From contig CBDCFT010000065.1 of assembly GCA_965216365.1 (NCBI GenBank), positions 40,234 through 104,233 of the forward strand: a stretch of 64,000 nucleotides of DNA, given 5' to 3'. This DNA comes from CBDCFT01 sp965216365. GTDB lineage: Bacteria > Pseudomonadota > Gammaproteobacteria > Arenicellales > CBDCFT01. Under the pieces are notes generated by a model, which ran no database searches, was not told the origin of the DNA, and saw nothing but the letters and a program-made list of their open reading frames with translations. Positions within the stretch are counted from its first letter, which is position 1. Each line of letters starts with the position of its first letter. The position numbers and the translations under genes are program-made. Positions 61,666-64,000 of the stretch are shown in pieces.

Positions 61666-62253
61666 CTATACATCCGTTGATACGAGATAGTAAGCCACGG
61701 CGCCTTGAATGCGTTGGCGAATGATATGCCAGTCTGCGGGAATTGGTAAGGGGGCAAGCTGTTTTTCCGTTTCGATATAAATCAGCGCCGCCGGTTTTAA
61801 CACATTGTTTTTTTTAATCTCGTTACAAATAGATTCGATAATATCCTGCTGGAAGGGCGGGTCGATAAAAACAATATCGAATCGATCACCGGTTTCGCGT
61901 ACAAAAACTTCCGCTGTTTGTTGAATAACTGTAACTGTGTCCGCTTCCAGCTTGTCTTTATTGACGCCGAGTTGCCGTGCGTCGTTACGATTATTTTCCA
62001 CCATGACAACCTGGGCGGCTGCGCGCGATGCGGCCTCAAAACCGAGGGCGCCACTGCCGGCGAATAAGTCCAGACAGCTTGCCCCGTCGATGTAAGGCGC
62101 TAGCCAGTTAAACAATGTTTCGCGTACTGCATCCGGTGTGGGTCTGATGCCCGATTCGGCAGCAAAAGAGATTCTGCGGCTGCGCCAATGCCCGCCGATG
62201 ATACGCAGCGTGCCGGTTTTACCCGTCCGTTGGTATTTTTTGGATTGTTTCAC
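61666..62253 (-). CDS. rsmD: 16S rRNA (guanine(966)-N(2))-methyltransferase
   Basis: 195 residues. LRIIGGHWRSRRISF, ASCLDLFAGSGALGFEAASR (about 58-77, SAM-binding motif I) and the catalytic FIDPPFQQ (about 129-136, DPPF) are RsmD hallmarks. It methylates G966 of 16S rRNA in the 30S subunit. It is divergent from ftsY and followed by coaD, the usual order. Confidence 0.95.
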   Translation of the reverse strand: MKQSKKYQRTGKTGTLRIIGGHWRSRRISFAAESGIRPTPDAVRETLFNWLAPYIDGASCLDLFAGSGALGFEAASRAAAQVVMVENNRNDARQLGVNKDKLEADTVTVIQQTAEVFVRETGDRFDIVFIDPPFQQDIIESICNEIKKNNVLKPAALIYIETEKQLAPLPIPADWHIIRQRIQGAVAYYLVSTDV

Positions 62254-62389
62254 TATGCGAAAAGCGTCGAGATCAGGTAAGACTTTGCCGAGGGATTGGC
62301 AGCTTTAATTGTGTAAATCGGCGATGATAGGATAATGTGTTTACGTTGTAACCTGTGTCGCTATCACCTAATTCATCCTGACTGATTTC

Positions 62390-63334
62390 ATGAACGATTC
62401 GAACCATGCAAGCAAGTCCCGGGGCGGTCTGTTCAGCCGGCTGACCAAGTCTCGTGAGCGCCTGTCGTCAGGCTTGAAAAACCTGCTCGGTGGCGCACCG
62501 AAACTCGATGACGCGTTGTTTGACGAGATTGAGGAACAATTGATACTGGCGGATCTGGGTGTCGCGGCGAGTACGGAAATTGTCGAAACCCTGCGTGCCG
62601 AGGCACGCAGCCAGCGTATCGCGACCGGCGAAGATTTGTTGAAGTTGCTACGTCTTGAAGTACAGAAGATGTTCGACCACGAGATGGTGAAGCCATTCGA
62701 GATCGGAAAACATTCGCCTTTTGTCATCATGATGGTGGGTGTTAACGGCGTCGGTAAAACCACCACAACGGCCAAGCTGGCGCATCGTTTATCGACATCG
62801 GGCCATTCGGTCATCCTGGCAGCGGCGGACACGTTTCGGGCGGCGGCGGTGGAGCAACTGCAAACCTGGGGTGAGCGTTTGAATATTCCGGTGATCGCGC
62901 AACAACACGGCGCCGATGCCGCTGCGGTAGCGCACGATGCCCTGACTGCGGCCATCGCGCGTCAATGCGATGTGTTGATTGTGGATACCGCGGGCCGCCA
63001 GCACACGCATGGCGATCTCATGGAGCAACTGAAAAAAGTTAAACGCGTACTGGGCAAAGTGATGCCGGACGCGCCGCACGAGGTGCTGCTGACCGTCGAT
63101 GCCGGCAGCGGTCAGAATGTGTTGTCACAATATCAGCATTTTAATGAGGCAGTTGATGTCAGTGGCATGTGTGTAACCAAGCTGGATGGCACAGCCAAAG
63201 GCGGCGTAATCGTGGCGTTGACCAGACAACACCAGGTTCCTGTTCGTTATATCGGTATTGGTGAAGGAGTCGATGATTTGCGTGATTTCGATGCGGCCGA
63301 GTTTGTTGAAGCGCTGATTCCTGCAACGCTTTAA
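62390..63334 (+). CDS. ftsY: Signal recognition particle receptor
   Basis: 314 residues, the short form without the long acidic N-terminal domain of E. coli (497). GLFSRLTKSRERLSSGLKNL is the membrane-targeting helix. The NG domain has the P-loop GVNGVGKTTTTAKLAH (about 117-132), DTFRAAAVEQLQTW, VDTAGRQHTHGDLMEQLKK and TKLDGTAKGGV with GEGVDDL. It docks ribosome-SRP complexes at the membrane through GTP-dependent pairing with Ffh. ftsE follows, as usual. Confidence 0.95.
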   Translation: MNDSNHASKSRGGLFSRLTKSRERLSSGLKNLLGGAPKLDDALFDEIEEQLILADLGVAASTEIVETLRAEARSQRIATGEDLLKLLRLEVQKMFDHEMVKPFEIGKHSPFVIMMVGVNGVGKTTTTAKLAHRLSTSGHSVILAAADTFRAAAVEQLQTWGERLNIPVIAQQHGADAAAVAHDALTAAIARQCDVLIVDTAGRQHTHGDLMEQLKKVKRVLGKVMPDAPHEVLLTVDAGSGQNVLSQYQHFNEAVDVSGMCVTKLDGTAKGGVIVALTRQHQVPVRYIGIGEGVDDLRDFDAAEFVEALIPATL

Positions 63335-63379
63335 TCATTGAAATACGCGAATGCTAAGGGACTGAATGCATAAAACGAA

Positions 63380-64000
63380 GTGATTCGATTCAGTCAGGTA
63401 CACAAGCGCTACGCCAATGGCTTTGAAGCCTTGAAAGGCATCACTTTTCACATTGAGCCGGGTGAGTTGGTTTTATTGACCGGTCATTCCGGAGCCGGAA
63501 AAAGTACCTTGTTAAAATTGATTCTGCTGGTGGAGCGCGCCACCCGCGGCCAGGTCATCGTCAACGATCAGAATCTGATGCGTTTGCCGGTAAGGCGCAC
63601 ACCGCAACACCGGCGTCAGGTCGGTGTCGTGTTTCAGGATCATAAACTGCTGTATGACCGCACGGTGTTTGACAACATTGCCCTGCCTCTAGTAGTGGCG
63701 GGTGTGGGGCATCGCGAAATTGCCCGGCGCGTGCGCGCTGCGCTGGACAAGGTTTCGCTGCTCGGTAAAGAGAGTCTTTTTCCCATTATGTTATCCGGCG
63801 GCGAGCAGCAACGTGTTGGCATCGCGCGGGCTATTGCCAACCGGCCGCCGATTTTACTTGCGGATGAACCAACCGGTAATCTCGACCCACAGTTGGCTGA
63901 CGAGATCATGGATTTATTCGTCACGCTCAACCAACACAACACCACGGTCGTGGTTGCGACACATGATTTACGGCATATCGAACGCACCGGTGCACGCTTA
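63380..64000 (+). CDS. ftsE: Cell division ATP-binding protein FtsE, 3' part cut by the window edge
   Basis: GTG 63380 starts VIRFSQVHKRYANGFEALKG and runs open to the window end (207 codons). Walker A is GHSGAGKSTLLKLI (about 36-49), the signature MLSGGEQQRVGIARAIANRP, Walker B ILLADEPTGNLDP and switch THDLRHIER. With FtsX it regulates septal cell wall hydrolysis. The start lies 45 nt after ftsY. Only about the last 10-15 residues are missing. Confidence 0.93.
   Translation, partial: MIRFSQVHKRYANGFEALKGITFHIEPGELVLLTGHSGAGKSTLLKLILLVERATRGQVIVNDQNLMRLPVRRTPQHRRQVGVVFQDHKLLYDRTVFDNIALPLVVAGVGHREIARRVRAALDKVSLLGKESLFPIMLSGGEQQRVGIARAIANRPPILLADEPTGNLDPQLADEIMDLFVTLNQHNTTVVVATHDLRHIERTGARL

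Noticed and set aside
62368..62955. A 195-codon minus-strand frame over ftsY.
   Set aside because: Ser/Ala-rich antisense shadow of ftsY.
1..64000. CRISPR arrays, tRNA or rRNA genes.
   Set aside because: No regularly spaced direct repeats, no cloverleaf with TTCGA-type T arm, and no rRNA signature were found by reading.

Overview
The window looks like a chromosomal segment of a free-living, probably aquatic gammaproteobacterium. It has the gammaproteobacterial heme order hemC-hemD-hemX-hemY, the mutM / coaD / rsmD / ftsY / ftsE neighbourhood, BtuB-type vitamin B12 uptake, a TRAP carboxylate transporter, a FadL-type porin, REP-like palindromes and moderate GC. No species is claimed. No rRNA, tRNA, CRISPR array or prophage was recognised.

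Layout. 1-3640 (minus): an FHA-type membrane serine protease, an HtrA-like protein whose catalytic triad has been replaced, and the 5' part of an Fpg/Nei-type DNA glycosylase cut by the window edge, all in one run; then a TPMT-family methyltransferase. 3.9-9.9 kb: an exported protein, a Rieske-helical fusion protein, three tandem EamA exporters and a methyltransferase. 9.9-18.4 kb: a divergent CsrA with an unknown partner, a FAH-family hydrolase, an animal-type heme peroxidase, a molybdopterin oxidoreductase, NadE, and an acyl-CoA dehydrogenase/methyltransferase pair preceded by an array of repeated operator-like heptamers. 18.7-25.1 kb: a short membrane protein, an MFS carrier, a hotdog thioesterase, a glutaminase, a VanZ-like protein and a DUF255 thioredoxin protein fused to a DsbD-alpha-like domain.

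25.2-34.1 kb: a DUF6471/DUF488/ABM operon with a repeat-rich promoter, a three-gene VWA module, a dctPQM TRAP operon and a FadL-family porin. 34.2-41.6 kb: REP-like sites, a decayed IS200-type element, an orphan barstar, then a complete cobalamin uptake locus: tonB with its own B12 riboswitch on the minus strand, btuC-btuD, a second B12 riboswitch on the plus strand, btuB, and convergent btuF. 41.7-48.1 kb: pilin, DUF389 protein, a frameshifted HEPN-like gene, a large flavin oxidoreductase, a small membrane protein and a complete HtrA-like protease with intact triad.

48.3-52.7 kb: the Anbu (ancestral proteasome beta) locus with alpha-E and a frameshifted ATP-grasp gene; a DUF457 membrane hydrolase; and a 125-residue protein joining an RpoD-like sigma region 4 to a ClpX-type zinc finger, the most unusual gene here. 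52.7-53.2 kb holds dispersed repeats. 53.2-64.0 kb is core: hemCDXY, a ferredoxin-reductase, mutM, an intact IS630-family element inserted exactly in the stop codon of a YfhL-type ferredoxin, coaD, rsmD, ftsY and partial ftsE.

Several genes (IS200 tnpA, ATP-grasp, HEPN-like) carry single lesions. These may be real decay or, for the single-base shifts, assembly errors.
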